From NCBI GenBank assembly GCA_902540545.1, contig CACBMY010000002.1:1-63746 (forward strand): a DNA stretch of 63,746 nt, in the 5' to 3' direction. Below, in pieces: positions 29,603 to 38,832 of the stretch (positions within the stretch are counted from its first letter, which is position 1; every line of letters begins with the position of its first letter). The translations under genes were made by a program, and so were the position numbers. The notes under the pieces were generated by a model. The model was not told the origin of the DNA, searched no databases, and saw only the letters and a program-made list of their open reading frames with translations. The DNA is from an uncultured Pelagibacteraceae bacterium. Its GTDB lineage: Bacteria > Pseudomonadota > Alphaproteobacteria > Pelagibacterales > Pelagibacteraceae.

Positions 29603-30149
29603 TATAATCTTGAATTTTAAATAATTTTTCATCAATCATCACATTTGTTTCTATACTGAATAATTTCGTTTCGACTGTATTTAGATAAACATCGGTTGTA
29701 GTCCATCCTTTTATTTCATAACTTTTTTTATCGAAAAAAATGTTTAATAGATTTTTGTTATGTTTGATTTCAAAAAAAAAAGTTTCATCAGTTTCTTGAA
29801 TTGTTTCCACCCTATCTAAATTATCAAGAAGAAATTTTTTATCTAAAATTAAATTAAGAGGAGTGTCTTTGAGTTGATACCGCAAATAATTTGTAATTTT
29901 TTCGCTGTTAATTACAAGCGATCTTCCGTTAGATACTAAAATTTTTTTATATATACCATCATATTTACATAAAATTTTTTTTGGATACGAAATTATACAT
30001 TTTCCTTGCTCAGTCTTTTCTCCAATTTTTTGTATAAATTTAAAAGAAATATTGTCTGTTTCCTCTAATTTATTTTTTATAAATTGCTTTGAGGATGCAA
30101 AAATATTCATTGGGTAAAGAAGAATTAATATAAAAATTAAATATTTCAC
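29595..30149 (-). CDS. lolA: Outer-membrane lipoprotein carrier LolA
   Basis: A 184-aa periplasmic protein with a signal peptide (KYLIFILILLYPMNIFASS) and LolA-type strands (ISFKFIQKIGEKTEQGKCIISYPKKILCKYDG, then DTPLNLILDK). LolA carries lipoproteins from LolCDE to the outer membrane. It overlaps ftsK by 1 nt; ftsK-lolA is a common alphaproteobacterial pair. Sequence identity to better-known LolA proteins is likely low. Confidence 0.87.
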   Translation of the reverse strand: MKYLIFILILLYPMNIFASSKQFIKNKLEETDNISFKFIQKIGEKTEQGKCIISYPKKILCKYDGIYKKILVSNGRSLVINSEKITNYLRYQLKDTPLNLILDKKFLLDNLDRVETIQETDETFFFEIKHNKNLLNIFFDKKSYEIKGWTTTDVYLNTVETKLFSIETNVMIDEKLFKIQDYIN

Positions 30150-32233
30150 TACTTTAAAACTTCTCTTTTTCCAACATGATTAGCTTTACTAACTTCGCCA
30201 TTTGCTTCCATTTGATCAATGATTCTTGCGGCTCTATTATATCCAATTTGTAATTTTCTTTGCAAAAATGAGGTAGATGCTTTTCTCTCAGATTTTATTA
30301 TTTCTAATGCTTCATCATATAATTCATCAGTATCAGAATTATCCTTATTTTTTTCATTAATCTCTTTTTCATCAGCAAAGTTTAAAATTTCATCAACATA
30401 GTCAGGCTCTGCTTGATTTCTTAGGAAGTTATTTACCTTATCTATTTCTACCTCTGAAACATAAGGTGCATGTATCCTTGTGATTTTGTTTGCTGAAGAC
30501 ATGTATAACATGTCTCCTTTTCCTAGAAGTTGCTCCGCTCCTTGTTCACCTAAAATTGTTCTGCTATCAATTTTAGAGGTTACTTGGAATGAAATACGAG
30601 TAGGAAAATTAGCCTTTATAGTTCCAGTTATTACGTCTACACTTGGTCTTTGAGTGGCCATTATTATATGAATTCCAGCTGCTCTGGCCATTTGTGACAA
30701 TTTTTGAATATAGTTCTCTATCTCTTTTCCAGCTACCAACATAAGATCTGACATTTCATCAACAATCACAACAATATAAGGCATCTTTACTTTGTGCTTT
30801 TCATTATAACCATCAATGTTCCTTACACCCACTTTTGTCATTAACCTGTATCTACTTTCCATTTCTTTAACTACCCAACCTAAAACAGACGCTGCTTTCT
30901 TTGCTTCTGTTATAACTGGACATAATAGATGAGGAATTCCTTCATAAGTTGAAAGTTCTAACATTTTTGGATCAATTAAAATGAACTTGCAGATATCAGG
31001 GGTATGTTTGTAAATTAGTGATAGGATAATTGTATTAATACATACTGATTTTCCTGAGCCAGTAGTTCCAGCTATTAATAAATGAGGCATCGAACTTAAA
31101 TCGCTGGTTATAGGCTCTCCAGAAATACTTTTACCAAGAGCAATGGGTAATTTTATTTCTCTTTTTTTAAAATTCTTATCTGAAATTATTTCTCTTAAAA
31201 AAACATTTTCTCTAGATATTTTAGGTAGCTCAATACCAACAGTGTTACTTCCAGGTATTGTAGCTATTCTAGCAGATTCCGAACTTGTATTTCTAGCAAT
31301 GTCTTCTGCTAAATTAATAATTTTAGAAACCTTAACTCCAGCTGCTGGTTCAAATTCATTTAGTGAAACAACTGGACCATGACTTATTTTTTTTATTTTT
31401 CCCTCAACTCCAAAATCCATTAAAATCTTTTCTAAACTCGCACCATCAATTTTTATGTCCTCATTTCTATTGTTAGATTTTTCTGATTTATTTAAAAAAT
31501 CAATTAAAGGAAGCTTTAATTTTATATTATTTTTAATAGATAATTTATCAGTATTAGAAAATAAATCTTCTTGAAACCTAGTTTCTTTCTTATTTTCTAT
31601 TTCAATTTCTTTTTGATATAAATTTTCACTACTAATTGGAATATTTTTACTTTTAAAATTTGTATTTTTAATAAATAAAAAAATTTTTGAGATATATGAT
31701 ATTTTAAAATCGCTACTTAGAAGGAAAAAAACGAAAATAAAAGAGATTAATAAGTAATAACTTATATTTGGGTTAATTTTTAAAAGATCAATAATAATAG
31801 TTTCTGAAAGTAGGTTACCAACAAATCCATTATTCCCGTTTAAAATTAGCCAATATGTTTCGGTGTGGAAAACACAAAAAAATAAAGTGGATAAAAAAAT
31901 ATAAAGGATTATAAAAAAAATGCTTTCAATCAAAATTATCAATTTTTTATTTATTGCTATTGCTATTCCGGTAAAAAATAAAGAAAATGGAATTAATAAA
32001 GTTATTAGCCCAATAGATTGAAAGAAAATATCCGCTATGTAACTTCCCCTAAAACCTAAAGTATTTTTTATCTCAGTTCCTTCAGGAAATATAAAATTTG
32101 GGTCCTCAGGATGATAACTAACAAATGAAATAAAAAGTAATATTGACATCAATATCAAAGAAATACCTAATAGTTCAGATACCCTATTCAAAGTGAAATT
32201 AGCGATTTTATTGATATAATTTTTAATACTCAT
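30149..32233 (-). CDS. ftsK: DNA translocase FtsK
   Basis: A 694-aa FtsK/SpoIIIE protein. It has four N-terminal TM helices (to about residue 190), a short linker, a motor with Walker A GTTGSGKSVC and VVIVDEMSDLML, and TQRPSVDVITGTIKANFPTRISF. The C-terminal gamma winged helix (ALEIIKSERKASTSFLQRKLQIGYNRAARI) reads KOPS. It moves chromosome ends and activates XerCD at division. The linker is short compared with E. coli FtsK. Confidence 0.97.
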   Translation of the reverse strand: MSIKNYINKIANFTLNRVSELLGISLILMSILLFISFVSYHPEDPNFIFPEGTEIKNTLGFRGSYIADIFFQSIGLITLLIPFSLFFTGIAIAINKKLIILIESIFFIILYIFLSTLFFCVFHTETYWLILNGNNGFVGNLLSETIIIDLLKINPNISYYLLISFIFVFFLLSSDFKISYISKIFLFIKNTNFKSKNIPISSENLYQKEIEIENKKETRFQEDLFSNTDKLSIKNNIKLKLPLIDFLNKSEKSNNRNEDIKIDGASLEKILMDFGVEGKIKKISHGPVVSLNEFEPAAGVKVSKIINLAEDIARNTSSESARIATIPGSNTVGIELPKISRENVFLREIISDKNFKKREIKLPIALGKSISGEPITSDLSSMPHLLIAGTTGSGKSVCINTIILSLIYKHTPDICKFILIDPKMLELSTYEGIPHLLCPVITEAKKAASVLGWVVKEMESRYRLMTKVGVRNIDGYNEKHKVKMPYIVVIVDEMSDLMLVAGKEIENYIQKLSQMARAAGIHIIMATQRPSVDVITGTIKANFPTRISFQVTSKIDSRTILGEQGAEQLLGKGDMLYMSSANKITRIHAPYVSEVEIDKVNNFLRNQAEPDYVDEILNFADEKEINEKNKDNSDTDELYDEALEIIKSERKASTSFLQRKLQIGYNRAARIIDQMEANGEVSKANHVGKREVLK

Positions 32234-32293
32234 GAATCAAAACAGATTTGTCACTTTGTATCATTTAATTATTACTGTTAAAATTAATTTGTT

Positions 32294-33376
32294 ATGAAAG
32301 TTTGCTTAATAGGACAAAATCTCACAAATTTAATTCTTTCTTTAGTTTTTGTTGAAAAAAAATTAAATGTCGACTTGTATATAAATAATAAAAATCGAAA
32401 TATTAAAACAAATAGAACTATAGCTATTTCAAAAGATAATTTTGATTATATAAAATCTTTAGTAAAAACCCATTTACCTCATTGGAAAACGAAGGAAATA
32501 AAAATATATATTGAAACCAAAAAAAAAAAGGAATCAATAAATTTTAAAAATAAAAATAGAGAAACATTCAATTTATTAAATTATTCTAAATTGAAAGATA
32601 TCTTGTATAAAAAAATAAAAAAAAATAAGTCTATAAATATTATTAAACAAAACCCATTCCAATCTAATTTAGTTAATAAAATAAAAAAATATGACTTGGT
32701 AATTAACAGTGAAATTAATAATATTATTTCAAAAAAATATTTTACAAACAGAATTTTTAAAAAGTATGAAAGTTGTGCTTATACATTTGTAATTAATCAT
32801 AAGAAAATTAATAATACTAATGCAATACAAATATTTACTAAAAATGGACCTTTGGCTTTTTTACCTATTTCAAATACAAAAACCTCAATAGTTTTTTCTT
32901 ATGAGGGCAAAGAAATAAATAATAACGATTTCTTAAAGTTATTTAAAAAATACAATTCATTTTATAAAATCAATAAAGTTACTGATATAGAAAAATTTAA
33001 TCTTGGATTTATGATGCTTAGAAATTATACTCATGATAATATTTTAGCATTTGGGGACGCTATTCACCGTATACATCCTTTAGCTGGCCAAGGATTTAAT
33101 ATGACTATTAGAGATATAAAAATCCTAGCTGGTATTATAGATAGTAGAATAAGTTTAGGTCTACCCATAGATTCCTCTGTCGGAAATGATTTTCAAATGT
33201 CAACTAAACATTTAAACTATTTATATGGCAAAGCAATTGACGGAATATATGAATTTTTTAAAGTTGATAATGACCTAGATAATTTAATTTCAAAGCCATT
33301 GTTAAGTATTTTAAATAAAAATCATATGTTTAAAAAGTTTTCTAATATTATTTCAGATAAAGGGCTTTATTTGTAA
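32294..33376 (+). CDS. UbiH/UbiF/COQ6-like FAD-dependent monooxygenase
   Basis: A 360-aa flavoprotein-like gene. The FGDAIHRIHPLAGQGFNMTIRDIKIL motif near residue 255 is the diagnostic ubiquinone-hydroxylase FAD ribityl-binding box, and NRTIAIS corresponds to the RTTALS box. The N-terminus (KVCLIGQNLTNLILSL) lacks a proper GxGxxG. It would hydroxylate a ubiquinone precursor ring if active. The middle is Lys/Asn-rich and poorly conserved. It abuts the convergent LON gene with zero gap. Confidence 0.82.
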   Translation: MKVCLIGQNLTNLILSLVFVEKKLNVDLYINNKNRNIKTNRTIAISKDNFDYIKSLVKTHLPHWKTKEIKIYIETKKKKESINFKNKNRETFNLLNYSKLKDILYKKIKKNKSINIIKQNPFQSNLVNKIKKYDLVINSEINNIISKKYFTNRIFKKYESCAYTFVINHKKINNTNAIQIFTKNGPLAFLPISNTKTSIVFSYEGKEINNNDFLKLFKKYNSFYKINKVTDIEKFNLGFMMLRNYTHDNILAFGDAIHRIHPLAGQGFNMTIRDIKILAGIIDSRISLGLPIDSSVGNDFQMSTKHLNYLYGKAIDGIYEFFKVDNDLDNLISKPLLSILNKNHMFKKFSNIISDKGLYL

Positions 33377-34018
33377 TTATTGAATAGTCGTATTTTCAAA
33401 TTCGTCTTTGATATAATTGTTTAAAATCTGCTCCATCTTTTCTTTTCTAATATTTACATCTAGACTTTCTAATAATATCTGTTTCTCTTCTAACGAAAAT
33501 GGTGAAGCCATAGATAGGTCATTAAGTGTCTGGCTTAAATCTTTTTTTTCTAAGTCTTTAAGATTAACTATATAACCTTGTTTTTTAAAAAACTTTTTCA
33601 TATTTTCCATTATTAAATCTAAATCAGAAAAACTAACTTCGTTGCTTTTTTTAGATATATCGTTTCTAAAATTATTATACTGCACACTACACTCTCGGTA
33701 TAATTTTTCTGTATTCAATTCAGATTTGACTTTAAATCTACAAATTCCATTTAAAATTATTAGTATTCTACCATCTTCAGTTTCATTGAAACTAGTGATT
33801 TTTCCTATACAACCAATTTCGTACAAATCAGGTTTTTTCAAAGTTCCTGATTTCTTAGGTTGTATCATACCAATCATTCTATGCTTTTTCATACTATCAT
33901 TTATCATTTGAAGATATCGCGGTTCAAAAATATTTAATGGGATATTAGTCCCAGGAAACATTATAAAATTAGATAATGGAAAGACGGGAATAGTTGTTGG
34001 TAGATCTTGTATATTCAT
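33377..34018 (-). CDS. LON peptidase substrate-binding (N-terminal) domain protein
   Basis: A 213-aa stand-alone Lon N-domain protein with no protease part. It has TIPVFPLSNFIMFPGTNIPLNIFEPRYLQMIND, IGMIQPKKSG, and GCIGKITSFNETEDGRILIILNGICRF. Such proteins are common in alphaproteobacteria; function is unclear, possibly an adaptor or peptide-binding protein. It is divergent from the TPR-sulfotransferase with a 45-nt gap. Confidence 0.9.
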   Translation of the reverse strand: MNIQDLPTTIPVFPLSNFIMFPGTNIPLNIFEPRYLQMINDSMKKHRMIGMIQPKKSGTLKKPDLYEIGCIGKITSFNETEDGRILIILNGICRFKVKSELNTEKLYRECSVQYNNFRNDISKKSNEVSFSDLDLIMENMKKFFKKQGYIVNLKDLEKKDLSQTLNDLSMASPFSLEEKQILLESLDVNIRKEKMEQILNNYIKDEFENTTIQ

Positions 34019-34063
34019 AATGTATCAATTATTTGTTATTTAAGCTTACTTATATTAAAAAAA

Positions 34064-35392
34064 ATGGATCTGACAACTGGACAAAATCTCATAAAACAAA
34101 AAAAATTTCCAGCAGCTTTAAAGTTATTTAAGAATTTATTAACATTAAACCCAAATAAATATGATATTTATTTTTATCTTGGTAGAGTTTATTCTGAATT
34201 ACAAGATTTTGAAAGTGGAATTAAATTCTATAAAAAATATTTAGAAAAAAATGAAAATTCTATAGGATGTATACTTAATTTAGCAATTTTATACCTTAAT
34301 ATTGGAGATAAAAAAAATTCAGAAAATAATTTTAGAAGATTATTAGGGATTAATAGAAGTTACATTTATGCATACTACGGATTATTTTCCTTATCCGAAA
34401 ATCATTTAAAAGAAGAAGACTTAAACTATTTAGCTAATATTTTAAATGATAATAAAATTAGTAAAAGAGATAGGAGCTTAATAAATTTTATTTTTTCAAA
34501 AAAAGAAAGAGAAAAAAATAATTTAAAAAAAGAATTAAATTTTCTTCAACAATATCATACGCTATCATTTGAAAACAATGCTACGTATAACAAACAGTCT
34601 TTATTTTACTATGAAAGGGTTTTGAAAAACTTCCACGAAAAGATAACTTTTATTAATAGTACTAATAACGTTTATCAAAAAGCACAACCAATATTTGTAA
34701 TTGGTTTACCAAGATCAGGATCAACTCTTATAGAATCTTTGATTTCAACAAATGAAAAAAAAATTAAATCATATGGAGAAAGTAATTTCTTTAATATTGC
34801 AATTTTTGATCAAATTAGAGATAAAATATTTAATAAAGAATATGATGCTGATAAAACTTTTTTTAAAATTGATTTATCTTTAGTTAAAAAATCTATCAAT
34901 GAGAGATATGATTTAAATAGTTATAAAGAAGAGGATATAGTATTTATAGATAAGTCTTTAGAAAATATTTTTAATATTGAAGTTATTCTAAAAATATTTC
35001 CTAATGCTAAATTCATACATACCAAAAGAGATATAAAAGACTCCATATTATCAATATATTTTTCAATGTTGCCAGAATTATCGTGGACACTTTCTTTAAA
35101 AACAATAATTAATTATATTGGATTATATCAAAATACAATTTCTTATTATAAAAAAAAATTTCCTGAAAGAATATTTGAAGTAGATTTAAATGAATTAACA
35201 TCTAATTCTGTAAAAATCTCCCAAGACGTTTATAAATTTTGTGAGTTAAATTGGAATGATCAAATATTAAATTTTTATAAAAGAAAAGATTTATTTAGTA
35301 AAACTATTAGCTCTTCACAAATAAGAAAACAGATAAGTCAAACTAATCAATCTAAATACGACAAATATTATTTTCTTCTAAATAAAGTTTAG
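34064..35392 (+). CDS. TPR-repeat sulfotransferase
   Basis: About 442 aa from ATG 34064 (MDLTTGQNLI); the track start at 34007 overlaps the LON gene. N-terminal TPR repeats (to about residue 150) precede a PAPS-dependent sulfotransferase domain. The 5'-phosphosulfate loop is VIGLPRSGSTLIESLIS and the 3'-phosphate site is IHTKRDIKDSILSIYF. The order TPR plus Sulfotransfer_3-like resembles bacterial relatives of protein-tyrosine sulfotransferase. The substrate is unknown. Its TAG stop overlaps the convergent TPR/Cys gene in TTAG. Confidence 0.88.
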   Translation: MDLTTGQNLIKQKKFPAALKLFKNLLTLNPNKYDIYFYLGRVYSELQDFESGIKFYKKYLEKNENSIGCILNLAILYLNIGDKKNSENNFRRLLGINRSYIYAYYGLFSLSENHLKEEDLNYLANILNDNKISKRDRSLINFIFSKKEREKNNLKKELNFLQQYHTLSFENNATYNKQSLFYYERVLKNFHEKITFINSTNNVYQKAQPIFVIGLPRSGSTLIESLISTNEKKIKSYGESNFFNIAIFDQIRDKIFNKEYDADKTFFKIDLSLVKKSINERYDLNSYKEEDIVFIDKSLENIFNIEVILKIFPNAKFIHTKRDIKDSILSIYFSMLPELSWTLSLKTIINYIGLYQNTISYYKKKFPERIFEVDLNELTSNSVKISQDVYKFCELNWNDQILNFYKRKDLFSKTISSSQIRKQISQTNQSKYDKYYFLLNKV

Positions 35393-36687
35393 TAATTTTT
35401 CCTAAAATTTATTTGATCTTTTATTGTTTCAGATATGAAATTTGATTTTATTTCTTTACTAAATACTTGAGTATAGGACTTATCTTCTATTAAACACGCG
35501 TATGCTAACCAATTTCTAATAATTAAAATATCTGATAAATTTATCTTATTAATCGTTGGTCCAATGACTTTTTCATTTTTCATGTGTTCATTTTGAAGTC
35601 TTTCGTCTAATAGATCTTCTTTTTTTTTCCAATTATTCTGATATTTAAATTTTTGTTCACCATTGTAATTAATTTCTTCATACTCGGGATATTCTTTATA
35701 AAACTCTGTACATCCATGTTTAATTTTAATTTTCTTAATAATTATGCCTGATTCTTTAATTTCATTTGAAAACAATTCAATTAATTCACGTGCTTCATTT
35801 AAACCAGTACAAAACACATATCCTTTGTAATTTCCAATCACTTTATTTCTAGTCTCTACTACACATTTTCTTATATTATTATTTTTTAGATTAATTTTGT
35901 TAAAAATAAAAAAAAGTTTGATAAGATTAATTACGTTTATTACATCAATTTGAATTTTATAACAGTCGAAACAATACTTCGGTATTATTTTATATTTATT
36001 AAATACTTTAAAATGTCTATCACAATTCAAATCGACTGTATTTCTTCTAAAAATTTGTGTTTCTTTATAATCTAAATTTAAATTATCTAATTTATCAAAA
36101 TTTTGATCAATAAATTTTTTAATATTTTTTTCATCAAATTTTTTTTTAAGATTTAATTCATTGTTTATATTTAAAATTTCTTTGTTTAAATTTAAAAAAT
36201 AATAATTTTTTGTTTCTTTAGGAATATAATAGTTAAAAATATCAATTAAATTTTGTTTAATTAAATCATTATTGTCTATATTTAGTGCTTTTAGAAAATA
36301 TTCTATCGCTTTTTCGTAATTGCCAATATTTTTGTAAGAAATGCCTAAACTTTTAAAAGCATTAACTGAATTATCTTCATATATAGATAATTTTTCAAAA
36401 AAATTAATTGCTTCTTCAAACTTTCCTGTATTATATAGTGCTACTCCAATGTTATTTAACACAACTAAATCTTTACTGTCATTTTTTAGAATTTTTTTGA
36501 AATATTCGATTGATTTCATCCAATTCTTTTTTTTAAAATAAATTGAACCAAATAATTTATTCTCTAAATGTATTTCATCAGAATTTGATTGAATTTTAGA
36601 AAGTAAATTTAAAGCTGTATTATAATTTTTTCTTTTAATTTCATTAATAATATTGTTATATTTTGATAATTTATTTGTTCTTGTCAC
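35389..36687 (-). CDS. TPR protein with unrecognised Cys-rich C-terminal domain
   Basis: A 432-aa protein. Residues 5-150 hold three or four TPRs (GVALYNTGKFEEAINFFEKL, GISYKNIGNYEKAIEYFLKAL). Residues about 210-420 form a distinct domain I cannot assign. It contains six Cys: DLNCDRH (222), KYCFDCYKIQ (239, 242), RKCVVETR (275), VFCTG (293) and KHGCTEFY (326). The CxxC plus other Cys/His suggest metal binding or a radical/redox role; this is inference. There is no signal peptide. It sits opposite the TPR-sulfotransferase with overlapping stops. Confidence 0.8.
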   Translation of the reverse strand: MTRTNKLSKYNNIINEIKRKNYNTALNLLSKIQSNSDEIHLENKLFGSIYFKKKNWMKSIEYFKKILKNDSKDLVVLNNIGVALYNTGKFEEAINFFEKLSIYEDNSVNAFKSLGISYKNIGNYEKAIEYFLKALNIDNNDLIKQNLIDIFNYYIPKETKNYYFLNLNKEILNINNELNLKKKFDEKNIKKFIDQNFDKLDNLNLDYKETQIFRRNTVDLNCDRHFKVFNKYKIIPKYCFDCYKIQIDVINVINLIKLFFIFNKINLKNNNIRKCVVETRNKVIGNYKGYVFCTGLNEARELIELFSNEIKESGIIIKKIKIKHGCTEFYKEYPEYEEINYNGEQKFKYQNNWKKKEDLLDERLQNEHMKNEKVIGPTINKINLSDILIIRNWLAYACLIEDKSYTQVFSKEIKSNFISETIKDQINFRKNY

Positions 36688-36842
36688 TTCTTATAATTTT
36701 TATAATTAATATATTGAACACCCCCATAATAACATCATTTTAAATTTCATAACAATCCATATAAGCATGTTAAAATAATAAATTATTTAGACACTTGCTT
36801 AAATTTAAAAAAACAAATAGTTTTATTCCAAATATATAATAA

Positions 36843-36917
36843 GCGGGCATAGCTCAGTGGTAGAGCGTCTCGTTGCCAACGAGAAGGTCGTGGGTTCAAG
36901 TCCCATTGCCCGCTCCA
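36843..36917 (+). tRNA. tRNA-Gly (anticodon GCC)
   Basis: A full cloverleaf by eye. The acceptor GCGGGCA pairs with TGCCCGC, the D arm is GCTC/GAGC, the anticodon stem TCTCG/CGAGA has loop TTGCCAA (GCC at 36875-36877), and the T arm GTGGG-TTCAAGT-CCCAT follows. CCA is encoded (36915-36917). It reads GGC/GGU glycine codons. phhB follows 16 nt later and may be on the same transcript. Confidence 0.97.
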
Positions 36918-36933
36918 TTTAAGGATTTATATT

Positions 36934-37272
36934 ATGAGTGATTTAGCAAGTAAAAAATGTATACCATGTGAAGGTAATATCCCACCATTTAACACAAAAG
37001 AAATTCATAAGTATCTAAAACAAGTCGACGGATGGGAGGTCATAGAAGATAAAATCGATGGATTTCATTTAATAAAAAGTTTTAAATTTGATGATTTTTT
37101 ACAAAGTCAAGAATTTGTAAATAAAGTTGGTGAAATTGCCGAAACTGAAGGACATCACCCTGATCTATGGTTTGGATGGGGCTATGCAAAAATTAAAATA
37201 TTTACTCATGCAATTAAAGGTCTTGCGGAGAGTGATTTTATTCTAGCTGCTAAAATAGATAAGATAAACTGA
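36934..37272 (+). CDS. phhB: Pterin-4a-carbinolamine dehydratase
   Basis: A 112-aa PCD/DCoH-fold protein with FKFDDFLQSQEFVNKVGEIAETEGHHPDLWFGWGYAKIKIFTHAIKGL. The GHHPD with following Trp is the active-site signature. It dehydrates 4a-hydroxytetrahydropterin. No aromatic hydroxylase is visible in the window. An AAGGAT ribosome-binding site lies just after tRNA-Gly. It abuts purH (convergent, zero gap). Confidence 0.94.
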   Translation: MSDLASKKCIPCEGNIPPFNTKEIHKYLKQVDGWEVIEDKIDGFHLIKSFKFDDFLQSQEFVNKVGEIAETEGHHPDLWFGWGYAKIKIFTHAIKGLAESDFILAAKIDKIN

Positions 37273-38832
37273 TTAGTGATTAAAGTGTCTTGTTTTTGAA
37301 AACACTAAAATAGTATTTGTTTGATTAGCAAATTTAATAATTTCTTTGTCATTCTTTGAGCCTGAAGGTTGAATGACAGCTGAAATTCCTGCCTGCACCA
37401 ATTTTTCTATACCATCTACGAATGGGAAAAAGGCATCAGATGCTGCTAAAATTTCATCTTCTTCGTTGATTTTTTGAAATTTTTTCATTTTATCAATAGC
37501 TATTTTGCAACTATCTAATCTACTTGGTTGACCAGAACCTATGCCTATCGTTTTGTAATTTTTCGTAATGACTATCGCATTTGATTTTACACTTCTGCAT
37601 ATATTAAATGCAAAAATAAGTTTATTTAAAGTTTTATCTGTAGGTTTTAATTTGGATACTATTTTAAAATCTTTCTTCGAAAAATACAGAGTATCTGGAT
37701 CTTGAACTAAAATAGAATTAAATTTATTTATAAAATTAAATTTGAAATTTTTTTCAACATTACTTGAATCAATTAGCCTTAGGTTTTTTTTCTTTTTTAA
37801 AAGTTTGACAGATTTTTTGTCAAATCCATTTGCAACTATTACCTCAAAAAAATTTTTATTAATTTCTTTAGCTAAACTAATATTTAATTTAAAGTTACAT
37901 GATACAATACCACCATAGGCACTAATTGGGTCACTTTCTAAAGCCTCTTTAAAAGATTTGATTTTGTTTGGATCAATGGAGACCCCACATGGATTAGCAT
38001 GCTTAATTATTGCTAAACCTTTGTTTTTTGGTAAAGTCTTAGATATATTTAAAGCTGCATAAAGATCGTTATAGTTGTTGTAACTTAGTTGTTTTCCGCT
38101 GACTTGAATAATTTCCTTTTTGTTATTTTGTGAATATATAGCTGCCTTTTGATGAGGGTTTTCACCATATCTTGTCTTCTCAACTAATTTTCCAGAAAAT
38201 ATATTCTTATTAGGAAAAAGGTTTTTAGATTTCTGATTGAAATAATTAAAAATTTTTGATTCGTAATATGCGGTTTCCATGAATGCTTCTTCAGCTAATT
38301 TTTCTCTAAAATCTAAGTTCGTTGATCCTCTATTTTTATTTAATTCAATAGCTAAATCCTCATACTGTTTTGAGTTACTTAGAACTACCACATCATTGTA
38401 ATTTTTTGCGGCTGATCTAACCATTGTTGGCCCTCCAATGTCTATATTTTCGATTATATTTTTGTGACCAGAATTATTTAATAAAACATTTTCAAATGGA
38501 TAAAAATTTATAACTACTAAATCTATATTTTCATAATTATTAATTTTCATTTCTTTTTGATGTTTTTGGCTCTGCCTAACATTTAAAATGCCGGAATGAA
38601 TTTTTGGATGTAAAGTTTTTACTCTTCCATCTAATAACTCTTTTGAATTTGTAAATTTAGATACCTCTAAGCATTTAAAACCCATACCTTTAATTTTTTT
38701 ATATGTTCCGCCAGAGCTTATAATTTTAATATTATACTTTTTTAATAAACTTAATAATTGTCTTAAATCAGATTTATCTGACAAGGAAATTAAAGCAGTC
38801 TTAATTTTTACTGAATTTTTTCGAATACCCAT
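37273..38832 (-). CDS. purH: Bifunctional AICAR formyltransferase/IMP cyclohydrolase
   Basis: A 519-aa PurH. The N-terminal IMP cyclohydrolase (MGS-like) domain has ISSGGTYKKIKGMG and LDGRVKTLHPKIHSGIL. The C-terminal AICAR transformylase has RYGENPHQKAA, AIIKHANPCGVS with the catalytic Lys-His, and DAFFPFVDGIEKL. It catalyses the last two steps of IMP synthesis. Its 5' end overlaps the heparinase-like gene by 25 nt, with no good alternative start. Confidence 0.97.
   Translation of the reverse strand: MGIRKNSVKIKTALISLSDKSDLRQLLSLLKKYNIKIISSGGTYKKIKGMGFKCLEVSKFTNSKELLDGRVKTLHPKIHSGILNVRQSQKHQKEMKINNYENIDLVVINFYPFENVLLNNSGHKNIIENIDIGGPTMVRSAAKNYNDVVVLSNSKQYEDLAIELNKNRGSTNLDFREKLAEEAFMETAYYESKIFNYFNQKSKNLFPNKNIFSGKLVEKTRYGENPHQKAAIYSQNNKKEIIQVSGKQLSYNNYNDLYAALNISKTLPKNKGLAIIKHANPCGVSIDPNKIKSFKEALESDPISAYGGIVSCNFKLNISLAKEINKNFFEVIVANGFDKKSVKLLKKKKNLRLIDSSNVEKNFKFNFINKFNSILVQDPDTLYFSKKDFKIVSKLKPTDKTLNKLIFAFNICRSVKSNAIVITKNYKTIGIGSGQPSRLDSCKIAIDKMKKFQKINEEDEILAASDAFFPFVDGIEKLVQAGISAVIQPSGSKNDKEIIKFANQTNTILVFSKTRHFNH

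Noticed and set aside
35787-35792. CACGTG as a possible second parS
   Set aside because: The flanks (aattCACGTGctt) do not match the TGTTTCACGTGAAACA arms.
36835-36840. TATAAT just before tRNA-Gly as a -10 element
   Set aside because: It ends only 2 nt before the mature tRNA 5' end, so transcription would start inside the tRNA; it is simply AT-rich sequence.
36843-36917. tRNA-Gly as an integration site for a mobile element
   Set aside because: No integrase, no duplicated tRNA 3' end, and the following genes (phhB, purH, rpe) are ordinary core genes.
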